From an uncultured Clostridiaceae bacterium (GTDB lineage: Bacteria > Bacillota > Clostridia > Lachnospirales > Lachnospiraceae): DNA of 6,350 nucleotides. Positions 6,128 to 6,350 of this stretch are shown here, piece after piece. The translations under genes were made by a program, and so were the position numbers. Positions within the stretch are counted from its first letter, which is position 1. Each line of letters opens with the position of its first letter. The notes below the pieces were generated by a model that did not search any database, had not been told where the DNA came from, and saw only the letters and a list, made by a program, of their open reading frames with translations. The stretch is from NCBI GenBank assembly GCA_949948825.1, contig CATLIJ010000156.1, positions 1-6,350 on the forward strand. Direction: 5' to 3'.

Positions 6128-6350
6128 TATTTTTCTCTGGTAATCAGGATTCGGATCAATTCCTCCAAAAACAGATTCTCCCCTGGAAGGCTGTGAAGAA
6201 TTTCTATGGCTTCTGCTGAAATGCGCGCCACATCCTCTCTGGCCTTCTCAATGCCTTCCAATGTCACATACGTGGTCTTCTGATTCTTTTCATCACTGCC
6301 CACAGGCTTTCCAAGCTGCTCTGTGGTGGCAGTCACATCCAAAATGTCAT
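6127..6350 (-). CDS. ispA: Polyprenyl (farnesyl/geranyl) diphosphate synthase, C-terminal part (partial, cut by right edge)
   Basis: About 73 C-terminal residues are present and the remaining two thirds to three quarters of the gene lie beyond the window. The fragment opens inside the second aspartate-rich motif. The visible residues are DILD, preceded by a codon ending in AT that is compatible with the first aspartate of DDxxD, and are followed by VTATTEQLGKPVGSDEKNQ and KTTYV. That is the classic C-terminal signature of short-chain trans-isoprenyl diphosphate synthases. The second DDxxD binds magnesium and the IPP side of the reaction. The enzyme joins IPP units to DMAPP to give geranyl or farnesyl diphosphate. 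Chain length is set by residues near the first DDxxD, which is out of view, so the farnesyl specificity behind the ispA name is inferred from its place directly before dxs. The stop codon overlaps the dxs ribosome binding site. Confidence 0.93.
   Translation of the reverse strand, partial: DILDVTATTEQLGKPVGSDEKNQKTTYVTLEGIEKAREDVARISAEAIEILHSLPGENLFLEELIRILITREK

Larger units (their letters stand above)
225..6350 (-). other. Probable single transcription unit ispA-dxs-tlyA-nadK-argR-recN
   Basis: Six co-directional genes are separated by gaps of 14, 47, 31, 37 and 10 bases, with no terminator hairpin in any gap. The first clear terminator comes after recN at 148-169. The main promoter would lie upstream of ispA, beyond the right edge, probably before nusB or xseA/xseB, which commonly precede ispA in Firmicutes. 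Minor internal promoters cannot be excluded. Confidence 0.7.

Overview
The window looks like housekeeping chromosome from a Firmicute of class Clostridia. The gene order, the protein motifs and the possible sporulation gene at the left edge fit a Lachnospiraceae-like, spore-forming gut anaerobe. That family-level guess is inference; the sequence contains no rRNA or other species marker. GC content is moderate by eye. Every supported gene lies on the minus strand, so transcription runs from high to low coordinates.

In order of transcription the layout is: the 3' end of ispA (polyprenyl diphosphate synthase, cut by the right edge), dxs (1-deoxy-D-xylulose-5-phosphate synthase), tlyA (S4-domain rRNA 2'-O-methyltransferase), nadK (NAD kinase), argR (arginine repressor) and recN (SMC-like DNA repair ATPase). 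The gaps are short, about 10 to 47 bases, and show no internal terminator, so these six genes probably form one transcription unit. The recN and dxs ribosome binding sites lie at or overlap the preceding gene's stop codon. After recN comes a 150-base gap. It holds an intrinsic-terminator hairpin, a possible forespore-type (sigma F/G) promoter and a strong ribosome binding site. These lead into the first 24 codons of another minus-strand gene, which is cut by the left edge. That gene encodes a basic, then hydrophobic N-terminus and is probably spoIVB, the gene expected after recN in this neighbourhood.

The genes serve different processes. Dxs and IspA act at the entry and a later step of isoprenoid synthesis. 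NadK makes NADP, which supplies reducing power to the pathway Dxs begins, among many others. TlyA modifies ribosomal RNA. ArgR senses arginine. RecN works in double-strand break repair. Grouping these genes is a known conserved arrangement in Firmicutes, not a novel system.

All complete genes are full length with their key catalytic motifs, and I see no frameshift, insertion sequence, CRISPR array, tRNA or phage trace. The points most worth a second look are the unlisted gene start at the left edge, its candidate forespore promoter next to the terminator, and the dxs start codon. I found no undescribed biological system here.
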